17,046 nt of DNA from DATKZB01 sp035528235 (GCA_035528235.1 DATKZB010000256.1:1-17046); one strand, 5' to 3'; positions 6,433 through 13,956 are shown, counted from the stretch's first letter. Program-made: numbers and translations. The notes: generated by a model not told the origin, from the letters alone.

Positions 6433-7347
6433 ATGAAACGCGGGATATGGCTTGGCCTGGTCCTGGCTGCCTGGGCGGTCGCGGTGCCGTGTGCCGCCGC
6501 CGAGAACAGCGTGGATGGCCCGTACACGGAGTGGCTCAAGCGGGTCCGCCTTATCGAAATCCGCCAGCTGCGGTCCAACAACGCGGCCGAGTTTGCGAAG
6601 GGCCGCCAGCAGATCCTGGCCATCAAGGACGAGGTGGCCGTCGGCCCGATGGTCAGCGTCCTGTACGGTCCCAACGCCCGGTACCGCGGCCTGCTGATCG
6701 AGGCCCTGACGGCCCTGGCCGCGGCCGACTCCGACGTGGCGCAGGCGTACCTCCAGGAGATCGCCGTCGGCGACGGCAGCGCGCCGCATCGCCGCCGCGC
6801 GGTCAATGCCCTGAAAACCTACAGCGGCGACAAGCCGACCGACCGCCTCCTGGCCCACCTGGCGCTGGACGAGGTGCCGATCATCCGCAGCCGCGCCGCC
6901 ACGGCCCTGGCCACGCTCGATGAGGGGCGGGCCGTCTGGCTGCTGGCGGAGCGGCTGGTGACCGAGGACGTCCGGATGGTGGGCGGCGAGGTCTGGAGCG
7001 GCACGATGCAATTCGACATCCGGGCCCAGATGGCCGGCGCGCCCACGTTCCGCCGGGTCATCATATCGGCGGCCGTGCCCGCCCTGGGCATCGCCACGGC
7101 CCCCATCGACCTGCCCGAGGTCAACATCGTCGACGTGGCCACCACCATCGCCATGGCCGACAAAGGTCACATGATTCCCACCTACCAGCGCGTGCGGACC
7201 GAGCACCCCGAGGTCCTGGCGGCGCTGAAGCAACTCACCGGCAAGGATTTCGGTTACAACCAGGCCGCCTGGCAGCGGTGGCTTCAGTCGGAAGAGGCGG
7301 CCAAGGTCGTCCCGCCGTGGCAGCCCCTGATTCTGAAGACGGGGTGA
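6433..7347 (+). CDS. Secreted HEAT-repeat-like protein of unknown function
   Basis: This is a 304-aa protein starting at ATG 6433, with GGAGG at 6421-6425. A signal peptide covers residues 1-23 (hydrophobic core LGLVLAAWAVAVP, then CAAA). Residues of about 60-190 form paired helices with HEAT/Armadillo character: YRGLLIEALTALAAADSD, RRRAVNALKTYSGDKPTD and IRSRAATALATLDEGRAV. Such scaffolds bind proteins. The C-terminal third includes PTYQRVRTEHPEVLAALKQLTGKDFGYNQAAWQRW, a segment that recurs in planctomycete HEAT proteins by my recollection. It has no catalytic motif that I can see. It sits 89 bp after the gamma-subunit gene and is convergent with the phosphatase gene. Confidence 0.7.
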   Translation: MKRGIWLGLVLAAWAVAVPCAAAENSVDGPYTEWLKRVRLIEIRQLRSNNAAEFAKGRQQILAIKDEVAVGPMVSVLYGPNARYRGLLIEALTALAAADSDVAQAYLQEIAVGDGSAPHRRRAVNALKTYSGDKPTDRLLAHLALDEVPIIRSRAATALATLDEGRAVWLLAERLVTEDVRMVGGEVWSGTMQFDIRAQMAGAPTFRRVIISAAVPALGIATAPIDLPEVNIVDVATTIAMADKGHMIPTYQRVRTEHPEVLAALKQLTGKDFGYNQAAWQRWLQSEEAAKVVPPWQPLILKTG

Positions 7348-7405
7348 TGCTGCAACGCTACCTAATGCTACTTTGTCAACTGGGCGTGGGCCCCTTGGGA
7401 GCCCG

Positions 7406-7530
7406 CGCGGTGGCCTTCCCAGGCCACCGCGAGTTGGCGCAGGGCAACCTGTCGCGCGGTGGGTCCCCGTACCCACCGCGCCGACCTGCCGTTAGACTTC
7501 GAGCGCGGCGGGTGCGGGGACCCGCCGCGC
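7406..7530. repeat. Three perfect 11-bp-stem hairpins between convergent genes
   Basis: Hairpin A is 7406-7416/7421-7431 (CGCGGTGGCCT, loop TCCC). Hairpin B is 7454-7464/7471-7481 (GCGCGGTGGGT, loop CCCCGT). Hairpin C is 7503-7513/7520-7530 (GCGCGGCGGGT, loop GCGGGG). C is an inverted near-copy of B, differing by a compensatory T-A to C-G pair and one loop base. They fill the 214-bp gap and may terminate transcription from both sides. Confidence 0.75.
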
Positions 7531-7561
7531 AAATACGCAACGTTGAAGACTTGGCGCCCCG

Positions 7562-9403
7562 TCACATCACCTTGACGACGACCAGCGTCAGGTCGTCGGC
7601 CTGGGGGGCGAGGCCGGTGAACCGTCGGATGTCCCACTGGATTTCCTCCAGGGCCCGGCGTGCGCCGTGGCCGGCGTGCCGGCGGATGGATTCCAGGAGC
7701 CGGACCCGCCCGAGCCGTTCGCCCTGGTAGTTGGCGGCATCGCACGCGCCGTCCGAGAAGACGACCAGCGCGTCGCCCGCCTCCAGGTCGACGGCCTCGT
7801 ACTCGTACGTCATGTCGTCGGAGACGCCCAGCAGCGGCCCGCCCGTCTCCAGGCGCCTCGTCTGCCCGCCGCGCACCAGGACGGCCGGCTCGTGGCCGGC
7901 GCTGGTGTAGGTCAGGCGGCGGGCCCTGGAGTCGAGAACGCCGTAGAAGAGCGTGACGAACTCCGAGGGTTCGGTCTCGGCCGTCAGGCTGTGGTTGACG
8001 CGGTCCATGACGTGCTTGAGGGCGTAGACGTGCTCGGCCTGGGCCCGGAGGGCGGCCCGGACGCTCGCCATCAGGATGGCGCTGGGTACGCCCTTGCCGG
8101 CGACGTCGCCGACGGCGATGCCCCAGTTGCCTCCCGGCAGTTCGATCCAGTCGTGGAAGTCGCCGCCCACCATCTGCGCCGGCACCGTGATGCCGTAGCA
8201 GTCGTACCCGTCGATGACGGGTGCCCTGGCCGGCAGGAGCCGCTTCTGGACTTTGGCGGCCACCTCCAGTTCGCGCCGCTGCTGGCGGGTGTTCACGACT
8301 TCCTCGACGAGGCGGGCGTTGTGGACGGTCAGGGCGGCCTGGTCGGCGACGCTGCGGAACAGGCGGACCTCCTCCGGCGTGAATGTGTGCCGGTCGGCCG
8401 TGTAGATATGCAGCGTGCCGAGCGGTTTGCCCTTGGCGATCAGGCCCACCGCGAGGCTCGACACGAGCCCCTCCTGCCGCGCGGCGTCGGCGTATCGGAC
8501 GTGGGGGTGTGTCCGCATGTCGTCGATGGTGATGATCTGGCCGCCCAGCGCCGCCTGGTCGTTCGGGTTCTCGGCCACCAGGACGGGCCCCTTGTCGAGG
8601 TACAGCGGCGAGAGGCCGTGAGCGGCCTCGATGAGGAGTTCCTCGCCGGTGGGAGTGAGCAGGCGGAGGCTGCACGCCTTGACGCGCATGATCTCGACCA
8701 CGGTCCGCACGATGTTGTCGAGAACCGCGTCGGGGTCGAGCGTCGAGGACAGCAGGTGGCTGGTCTCGGACAGGAGCATCAGTTCGTCGACGCGTTCGCG
8801 CAGGACGGCCTGCTGCCAGCACAGCCGTGCCAGCGTGTTGGCGAGCAACTGGAGGAAGGCGATGGCCGATCGCATCTGCTTCTCGTCGATGGGCCGGAGT
8901 TCGGCCGCCGCCTCGGCCAGTTGTTGCTCGTCGAGGTGGTAGGTGCGGGCCAGTTCGGCCACCTCGCCCGGCTCCAGGGGTCGCTGCGGCACGTCGCCCA
9001 GGACGATGGTCCCCAGGACCCGCCCCTCGATGTGGATGGTCGCCGCGAACTGCGTCAGCCCGGCGTGGCAGACGTAGCGGACCGGCGCGGACCGTCCCTC
9101 GGACGCGGCTGCGGCGGCCGCGGCATAGTTCGAGATGCGGCAGGCCTCGTTGTCGTGCAGCGGGCCGCCGACCAGGTTGCAGAAACGGCTCGAGCCACTC
9201 GGCTGGGTGACCAGGCGGCCCTGCTCGTCGCGGATGCTCGTGGCCATGCCCGCCAGTTCCGAGAACCCGTTCTGGATGGCCTGGAGCGTGTCCACGTCGA
9301 TCAGGTCGACGAGACGGGACGGCCGCCGCGCCGGCCGGGCGGAATCCGCAGCGCCCCCGTCGGGCGTGGCCGGGGTGTCCGGAGGTGGTGTCGGTTCGCT
9401 CAT
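7562..9403 (-). CDS. PocR-GAF-SpoIIE protein: sensor-controlled PP2C-type serine/threonine phosphatase
   Basis: This is a 613-aa soluble signalling protein. Residues of about 30-200 form a PocR-type sensory domain with Cys75 (RFCNLVGG), Cys88 (NEACRISN) and Cys112 (YVCHAGL), and then FAATIHIEGRVLGTIVLGDV. Residues of about 210-362 form a GAF domain (LRLLTPTGEELLIEAAHG, then LAVGLIAKGKPLGTLHIY). A linker helix (EVAAKVQKRLLPA) leads to the SpoIIE/PP2C phosphatase, about 395-613. This has metal-binding aspartates in GGDFHD (Asp415), VGDVAGKG (Asp433), FSDGACDA (Asp551) and ADDLTLVVVK (Asp603/604). All catalytic acids are present, so it should be active. Such proteins commonly dephosphorylate anti-sigma-factor antagonists; no partner is in view. 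The start at ATG 9403 has a modest AGGGA site. It follows nadA by 45 bp on the same strand, with a hairpin between. The ligand is unknown. Confidence 0.9.
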   Translation of the reverse strand: MSEPTPPPDTPATPDGGAADSARPARRPSRLVDLIDVDTLQAIQNGFSELAGMATSIRDEQGRLVTQPSGSSRFCNLVGGPLHDNEACRISNYAAAAAAASEGRSAPVRYVCHAGLTQFAATIHIEGRVLGTIVLGDVPQRPLEPGEVAELARTYHLDEQQLAEAAAELRPIDEKQMRSAIAFLQLLANTLARLCWQQAVLRERVDELMLLSETSHLLSSTLDPDAVLDNIVRTVVEIMRVKACSLRLLTPTGEELLIEAAHGLSPLYLDKGPVLVAENPNDQAALGGQIITIDDMRTHPHVRYADAARQEGLVSSLAVGLIAKGKPLGTLHIYTADRHTFTPEEVRLFRSVADQAALTVHNARLVEEVVNTRQQRRELEVAAKVQKRLLPARAPVIDGYDCYGITVPAQMVGGDFHDWIELPGGNWGIAVGDVAGKGVPSAILMASVRAALRAQAEHVYALKHVMDRVNHSLTAETEPSEFVTLFYGVLDSRARRLTYTSAGHEPAVLVRGGQTRRLETGGPLLGVSDDMTYEYEAVDLEAGDALVVFSDGACDAANYQGERLGRVRLLESIRRHAGHGARRALEEIQWDIRRFTGLAPQADDLTLVVVKVM

Positions 9404-9419
9404 GTCTATCCCTGTGTGT

Positions 9420-9443
9420 CACGGCCGGTCTTGCCCGGCCGTG
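9420..9443 (-). terminator. Hairpin between nadA and the phosphatase gene
   Basis: CACGGCCGG (9420-9428) pairs perfectly with CCGGCCGTG (9435-9443) around a 6-nt loop, 5 nt after the nadA stop and 16 nt before the phosphatase start. It lacks a T-run, so it may attenuate or protect the message rather than end it. Confidence 0.4.
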
Positions 9444-9448
9444 GGCCG

Positions 9449-10381
9449 CTACGCCACCGCCAGCATCCGCTCGATGGCCGCGCGGGCCGCCCCCGCGACC
9501 TCGTCCGGCACGGCGACCTCGTGCTGCATGTCCTCCAGCGACCAGACGATCTTCTCGAGGGTGTTGAGTTTCATATTCGGGCAGTCCGCCAGGCTCGTGA
9601 TTTCGATGATGGTCTTGTCGGGGTGCTGCTTGCGGATGGTGTGGCAGACGCCCAGTTCCGTGGCGATGATGAAGGCCGTTTTGTCCGAGGCGGCCACGTG
9701 CCGGATGATCTGGCTCGTCGAGCCGACGACGTCGGCCATCCGGCGGACGTCGCGGGTGCACTCGGGGTGCACGCAGACCTCGGCCCCGGGGTGCTCGCGC
9801 CGGCGGGCCTCGACGTGCTCGGCCAGAATGCGGTGATGCGTCGGGCAGAACCCCGGCCACAGGATGATGTTGTCGCGGCCGGTCTGCTCGGCGGCGTACT
9901 CGCCCAGGCTCTGGTCGGGCACGAACAGGATGGGCCGGTCTCGCGGAATCGACTCGACCACCCGGACGGCGTTGGCGCTGGTGCAGCAGATGTCGCTGGC
10001 GGCCTTGACGGCGGCCGACGAGTTGACGTACGTCACGACGACGGCGTCCGGATGGCGTTTCCTCGCCTGGGCCAGTTGCCGCGGGGTAATCATGTTGGCC
10101 ATGGGGCACCCGGCGTTCGGGTCGGGCACCAGGACCGGCCGGTCGGGGTTCAGGAGTTTGGCCGTCTCGGCCATGAAGTGGACGCCGCAGACCACCAGGA
10201 CGTCGGCCTCGACCTCGGCCGCCTGGCGGGCCATGGCCAGGCTGTCGCCGACGATGTCGGCCACGTCCTGGACCTCGGGTATCTGGTAGTTATGCGCCAG
10301 GATGACGGCCCCGCGCCGGCGGCGCAGGGCGTCGATCTTCTCGACCAGCTCGGCCCCGGCGGGTCCGTCCAAGACGACCAT
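9449..10381 (-). CDS. nadA: Quinolinate synthase NadA
   Basis: NadA condenses iminoaspartate with dihydroxyacetone phosphate to quinolinate, the precursor of NAD, in the cytoplasm. The protein (310 aa) is of normal length for the short bacterial form. It shows LAHNYQIPEVQDVADIVGDSL near the start, CGVHFMAETAK, and the three cysteines that bind the 4Fe-4S cluster: Cys92 in DPNAGCPMAN, Cys179 in WPGFCPTHH and Cys267 in LADCPNM. HPEC and GSTSQII are also conserved. The ATG at 10381 has GGAG 7 nt upstream. No nadB or nadC is in the window; the next gene on this strand is the phosphatase. The oxygen-sensitive cluster fits the other iron-sulphur enzymes nearby. Confidence 0.97.
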   Translation of the reverse strand: MVVLDGPAGAELVEKIDALRRRRGAVILAHNYQIPEVQDVADIVGDSLAMARQAAEVEADVLVVCGVHFMAETAKLLNPDRPVLVPDPNAGCPMANMITPRQLAQARKRHPDAVVVTYVNSSAAVKAASDICCTSANAVRVVESIPRDRPILFVPDQSLGEYAAEQTGRDNIILWPGFCPTHHRILAEHVEARRREHPGAEVCVHPECTRDVRRMADVVGSTSQIIRHVAASDKTAFIIATELGVCHTIRKQHPDKTIIEITSLADCPNMKLNTLEKIVWSLEDMQHEVAVPDEVAGAARAAIERMLAVA

Positions 10382-10444
10382 GCGTACGCTCCATCTGCCC
10401 CCGTGACTCCCGCGGACGCACTAGGCCCGTGGGCGTCCAAGCCT

Positions 10445-10472
10445 GTAGGGGCACGACATGTCGTGCCCCTAC
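10445..10472. repeat. Perfect 28-bp palindrome, GTAG-headed
   Basis: The half-site GTAGGGGCACGACA is followed by its exact reverse complement. A 25-bp part (10449-10473) recurs exactly at 12166-12190. It lies in the 247-bp divergent gap between nadA and the acyltransferase gene, upstream of the promoter called at 10553. The GTAG foot is like that of REP elements. Confidence 0.85.
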
Positions 10473-10552
10473 GAACTCTCGGGATTATAGGCAATCGGCC
10501 GGCGCCCCTCAACGTGAAAAGCCGGCGGGTGGCGCACGCGAGACACGTACGC

Positions 10553-10581
10553 TTGCTTGCAGGCCGCGATCTTCGCATAAT
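10553..10581 (+). promoter_or_regulatory. Candidate promoter for the acyltransferase-ACT gene pair
   Basis: TTGCTT (10553-10558), a 17-bp spacer and CATAAT (10576-10581) lie 47 bp before the GTG at 10629. It is the best sigma-70-like match in this gap. Confidence 0.45.
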
Positions 10582-10628
10582 GCGTCCGCGGACCCGGTGT
10601 CCGTCTCGTGGCGAGGAGGTCTGCCGGC

Positions 10629-11645
10629 GTGGCCAAGGGCGTGGCGTCAAACGGGCGGCCGATGGAACCCATCGCCGCCGTCTCGGACCTGACGTACCTG
10701 GCGGGGCGACTGCCGCCGCGCACCGTCATCATTCCCGGCGGCGACCGCGAGGACGACCTCAGGCTGGTCGAGTCGGCCCGCGACCACGGCATCGTCGCGC
10801 GGTGCATCCTGGTGGGTGACAAGCGGGCCATTCGCCGCGCGGCCGCCCACCTGGGCATCGACGTGCCCGACGCCGACGTCGTCGCCGCCGCCGGCGACGA
10901 GCAGACCGCCGCCCGGACCGTCGAACTCGTCCGGGCCGGCGGCGTCGACATCATCCTCAAGGGCAACATCTCCACGCCCATCCTCAACCGGGCCATCCTG
11001 GGCATTCGCGTCCGCAACACCATCAGCCTCGTCACCCTGTTCGATGCCGCGCCCATCGCCGGCGGCCGGCCCATGCTCCTGACCGACCCCGGCGTCACGA
11101 CCGTCTGCAACGAGGACCGCATGGTGGGCCTGGTTCAGAACGCCGTCGACGTGGCCCGGTCCATTCTGGGCATCGACCGGCCGCGCGTGGCCATCCTCAG
11201 CGCCAACGAGAAGGTCATCGAGTCGTTGCCCTCGACCCTCATGGGCCGCACGCTGACCCGGCGCCGGTGGCCCCGCGCCTGGGTCTACGGGCCGCTCTCG
11301 TTCGACCTGGCCGTCAGCCCCGAGTCGGTCCGCCTCAAAGACATGCCGCTGAAGGGTGCGGCCCGCCAGGTGGCCGGCCGGGCCGACATCCTGGTGTGCC
11401 CGTGCCTGGACTCGGCCAACATCCTTTACAAGGTCATCATGGAGATGGTCAAATACGGCCTGGGCACGTTTGCCGGCGTCACGGTGGGCGTGGCGGTGCC
11501 GTACGTCATTCTGTCGCGGAGCGATAACGTGGAGACGAAACTCCAGTCGATCGCCCTGTGCAGCATCGCCCGCCAGTACCTGGACATGAGCGGCCCGCCG
11601 ACGCGCCCGTCGCGCGGCAGCGCCGCCCGCAAGAGGGAATCCTGA
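10629..11645 (+). CDS. Phosphate acetyl/butyryltransferase family protein
   Basis: The protein (338 aa) belongs to the PTA/PTB family, which exchanges phosphate and CoA on acyl groups (acyl-CoA + Pi to acyl-phosphate + CoA). Supporting segments are VIIPGGDREDDLRLVESARDHG, ILVGDKRAIRRAA, LKGNISTPILNRAIL, LLTDPGV, QNAVDVARSILGIDRPRVAILSANEKV, and at the end YVILSRSDNVETKLQSIALC, which matches the family's closing SRADSxETKxxSIAL pattern. It looks more like phosphate butyryltransferase than acetyltransferase, so a longer or branched acyl group is plausible. GTG 10629 is chosen for GAGGAGG at 10613-10619, 9 nt upstream; ATG 10662 is possible. The gene overlaps the ACT gene by one base. No acetate or butyrate kinase gene is in the window. 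Confidence 0.85.
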   Translation: MAKGVASNGRPMEPIAAVSDLTYLAGRLPPRTVIIPGGDREDDLRLVESARDHGIVARCILVGDKRAIRRAAAHLGIDVPDADVVAAAGDEQTAARTVELVRAGGVDIILKGNISTPILNRAILGIRVRNTISLVTLFDAAPIAGGRPMLLTDPGVTTVCNEDRMVGLVQNAVDVARSILGIDRPRVAILSANEKVIESLPSTLMGRTLTRRRWPRAWVYGPLSFDLAVSPESVRLKDMPLKGAARQVAGRADILVCPCLDSANILYKVIMEMVKYGLGTFAGVTVGVAVPYVILSRSDNVETKLQSIALCSIARQYLDMSGPPTRPSRGSAARKRES

Positions 11646-12133
11646 TGGCCAAGAAAGATGCCAAGAAACACTGGGTCTTCCGCGTGGGCGTGGCCGACCG
11701 GGCGGGGGCCCTCACGAGCATCGCCTCGGCCTTCTCGAACCGCGGCATCTCCATCGAGACCGTCGTCGGCCACGGATCGGCCTATCCGGGTGCGCCCGGC
11801 GGGGCCGTCGTCGTCACGTTCTGGTGCACCGAGGCCGAGAAACGCCAGATCGTTCGCGTCGTCGAACGGCTCTCGAAGGTCCTCTCGCTCGAAGAGCGTC
11901 CGTACGAGTCCGAGGCCCTCCGCAAGAGCGCCCTGGTGCGCGTCTCGCGCCGCCTCGACCCGCCCGATGTGGCCGGCCGCGAGGCGTTCCTGACGTGCGA
12001 ACTAATGGGCAAGGTGCGCGGCACATACACCTACTTCCTGGCCGGTTCGCCCAGCGAACTCGACCCCATCCTCGGCCGGTTCGTCGAGGAAGGCATCCTG
12101 AAGGACATCGTCTTCTCCGTCATCGGCGGCTGA
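11645..12133 (+). CDS. ACT-domain protein related to acetolactate synthase small subunit
   Basis: The protein (162 aa) begins HWVFRVGVADRAGALTSIASAFSNRGISIETVVG, the typical ACT beta-alpha-beta opening with a DRxGAL ligand loop like that of IlvH/IlvN. A second half starting at SALVRVSRRL ends with GILKDIVFSVIGG and looks like a second ACT-type fold. ACT domains bind amino acids and regulate a partner enzyme. The start ATG at 11645 overlaps the stop of the acyltransferase gene (TGATG), so the two are probably translationally coupled, and it may regulate that enzyme. No acetolactate synthase large subunit is present here, so naming it ilvH would be unsafe. The insert HGSAYPGAPGG in the first domain is unlike standard IlvH. 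Confidence 0.75.
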   Translation: MAKKDAKKHWVFRVGVADRAGALTSIASAFSNRGISIETVVGHGSAYPGAPGGAVVVTFWCTEAEKRQIVRVVERLSKVLSLEERPYESEALRKSALVRVSRRLDPPDVAGREAFLTCELMGKVRGTYTYFLAGSPSELDPILGRFVEEGILKDIVFSVIGG

Positions 12134-12165
12134 GATAGGGGAATCTACCCGGCGCGAACAGGTTC

Positions 12166-12190
12166 GGGCACGACATGTCGTGCCCCTACG
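12166..12190. repeat. Second copy of the ACGACATGTCGT palindrome
   Basis: The palindromic core runs 12166-12185 (half-site GGGCACGACA), and the 25 bp to 12190 are identical to 10449-10473. On the - strand it is headed by GTAG (12189-12186). The two copies bracket the acyltransferase-ACT pair. The rest of the gap to 12298 holds a GCGAGC-rich stretch and a small CCCTT/AAGGG hairpin near 12241. Confidence 0.8.
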
Positions 12191-12298
12191 GACGCGCGAG
12201 GCTAGCCGCGAGCGCGAGCGAGCGGAGCACGGGGCGAAAAGCCCTTCGCCAAAGGGCCGGGTCGACTCGTAAGAACAATGGGACGGGAAGGGGGGAGT

Positions 12299-13594
12299 AT
12301 GAGCGCGGTACGCTGCATTCTGCTGGCGGCGGTTGGGGCCTTGCTGTGGGGTCTGGCCGCGCCGGTTCTGGCCGACGACCCCGAGAAGGCCGCCGAGGCC
12401 TTCCAGTCGCTCTACGGGGCCGACCTCACGCGCGTACGCCAGTCTAGCGAGACCCGCGACGACCTGGAACTCGCCGGCCGGCTCCTCGAGACTGCCAGGA
12501 AGTCCACCGACCAGCCGGCCTTCCTCACGCTCCTGTGCCAGACGGCCGCCGACCTCGCCATGGTCCACCCCGTCGGATACGCCCAGGCGGCCGAGGCGCT
12601 GGAACTCGTGGCGGCCCACGTCCCCGAGAAGGCCGCCGCCGGCCGCGAGCGGCTCCTGGAGGTCCGACAGAAGCAGTTCGACACGGCCCGCGGCGACGAG
12701 AAGCAGACGGCCGGAGAGGCCATCCTGGACCTCCTGTTGCCCATCATCGAGGCCAAGGAGGCCGCCGGCGACGTGGCCGAGGCCACCGCCCTGTACCGCC
12801 GGGCGAAGGCGATCGCCCGCGCGGCCCGCAGTCCGCGGACCGCCGACATCGACGCCCGGGCCGAGGCCCTCGTCCAGCGCGTGCGGCTCGAACGCCAGAT
12901 CGCCGACGTCCGGGCCCTTCTCGAAAAGGACCCCCGGAACGTCTCGGTCCGCGAGGGGCTCGTGCGGCTCCTCCTGGTGGAACGCGACGAACCGGCCGAG
13001 GCCGCCAAGGTCCTCGCCGGGTGCAAGGACAAGGACCTCCTGAAATACGTCCCGGCGGCGGCCAAGCCCGTCGAGTCGGCACCGGAACTCGCGTGCCTGG
13101 AACTGGGCGAGTGGTACGCCCGGCTGGCCGACGCCGCCCCCGCCCACGCCAAGGCCGCCATGTACGCCCGGGCCCGGCCCTACCTGGAACGGTTCCTCGA
13201 TGTCCACACGTCGTCGAACCTGGCGCGGACGCGCGGCACGGTGGCCCTGGAGAAGGTGACCGAGGCCGCCTCCAAACTCGCCGCCCCGCCGCCCAAGCCG
13301 ACGCCCCGCGAGAAAACCGCGAAGCCCGAGCCGTCACAGTCCGGCGTCCTCAAGCCGGGCCAGTGGGTGGACCTCGAGAAGGACGTGATGAAAGGTGCGT
13401 GGGAACGGCGGGGCGAGGCCCTGGTCAACATGCAGCAGTCATCGTGCCTCGCGCTGCCGGTGGTGCCGCGAGGCAGTTACGAGATACAGGCCACGTTCCA
13501 GCGAACGTCGGGAACGGACTCGGTGAGCGTCTACTTGCCAGTGGCTTCCTACAAGGTGCTCCTGCTGTTGAGCAGCTGGCACGGAGAGAGTTAA
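12299..13594 (+). CDS. Secreted TPR-like protein, frameshifted before its C-terminal domain end
   Basis: The protein starts at ATG 12299 after AAGGGGGGAG; ATG 12278 is an alternative. It has a signal peptide of about 24 residues (MSAVRCILLAAVGALLWGLAAPVLA). Residues of about 25-340 are Ala/Glu/Arg-rich paired helices (LGEWYARLADAAPAHAKAAMYARARPYLERFL is the clearest) with TPR-like character and no catalytic signature. A Pro/Lys linker (APPPKPTPREKTAKPEP) leads to a domain starting VLKPGQWVDLEKDV, with GSYEIQATFQRTSGTDSVSVYLP, which looks like a lectin/DUF1080-like beta-sandwich. The frame stops at 13594 after SSWHGES, in the middle of this domain, and the rest continues in another frame to 13926. 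The restored protein would be about 541 residues against 431 now. It probably works in the cell envelope; I do not know its function. Confidence 0.75.
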   Translation: MSAVRCILLAAVGALLWGLAAPVLADDPEKAAEAFQSLYGADLTRVRQSSETRDDLELAGRLLETARKSTDQPAFLTLLCQTAADLAMVHPVGYAQAAEALELVAAHVPEKAAAGRERLLEVRQKQFDTARGDEKQTAGEAILDLLLPIIEAKEAAGDVAEATALYRRAKAIARAARSPRTADIDARAEALVQRVRLERQIADVRALLEKDPRNVSVREGLVRLLLVERDEPAEAAKVLAGCKDKDLLKYVPAAAKPVESAPELACLELGEWYARLADAAPAHAKAAMYARARPYLERFLDVHTSSNLARTRGTVALEKVTEAASKLAAPPPKPTPREKTAKPEPSQSGVLKPGQWVDLEKDVMKGAWERRGEALVNMQQSSCLALPVVPRGSYEIQATFQRTSGTDSVSVYLPVASYKVLLLLSSWHGES

Positions 13595-13926
13595 GCTGTC
13601 TGGCGCAGATAAACGGCCGAGGCGTCAGAGAGAGCGAGGCGGCGATCAGGCCCGGCACCCTCAAGAACGGGCGTGACTATGAACTCACCGTTCGGGTCCT
13701 CGCCCGTGGCATGGAGGTTGAGATCATCGTCACCCTGGACGGCGCTCCCTACATTCGCTGGCGCGGGCCGCCGGCAGACCTTTCTGTGCCGCGTGAATGG
13801 ACTGAGGGGCCGCTGCTTCCGTTGGGGCAAGTTGGCCTGACCGTTCAAAAGGCCACGGCTGCCTGGCAGAGCGTGCGCCTCCGCATGCTCTCGGGCGAGG
13901 CGCGGCTGCTGCGGCAGCCGGGGTGA
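13588..13926 (+). other. Out-of-frame remainder of the TPR/beta-sandwich gene
   Basis: From 13591 the shifted frame reads LSCLAQINGRGV, then TLKNGRDYELTVRVLARG, MEVEIIVTLDGAPYIRWRG, PREWTEGPLLPLGQVGLTV and WQSVRLRMLSGEARLLRQPG, ending in TGA. This is a convincing end of a LamG/DUF1080-like sandwich. Removing two bases from the GAGAGAG tract at 13584-13590 joins WHGE directly to LSCLAQ, so a gained AG dinucleotide explains the break well. Loss of one base is the alternative. No independent start site is seen. Confidence 0.75.
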
Positions 13927-13931
13927 GGCGG

Positions 13932-13956
13932 GTAGCGGCGCGGCCATGCCGCGCCG
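13932..13956 (+). repeat. GTAG-headed hairpin after the TPR-like gene
   Basis: GTAG (13932-13935) is followed directly by CGGCGCGG, a 5-nt loop CCATG and CCGCGCCG (13936-13956). It starts 6 nt after the TGA at 13926. It has no T-run. Its layout, a GTAG foot plus a GC-rich stem-loop, is that of a REP unit. Confidence 0.6.

Noticed and set aside
10608..10629. Upstream ATG start for the acyltransferase
   Set aside because: The ribosome binding site GAGGAGG lies inside that extension and is ideally placed for GTG 10629.
7368..10819. Very long open frames opposite nadA and the phosphatase gene (about 1050 codons on +, about 913 in another - frame)
   Set aside because: GC-rich third positions remove stop codons from the other frames. 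The translations are Arg/Gly/Pro-rich low-complexity text with no motif, whereas nadA and the phosphatase have full catalytic motifs.
11645..12133. Calling the ACT protein IlvH/IlvN
   Set aside because: There is no acetolactate synthase large subunit nearby, the partner gene is an acyltransferase, and the first domain carries a non-standard insert.
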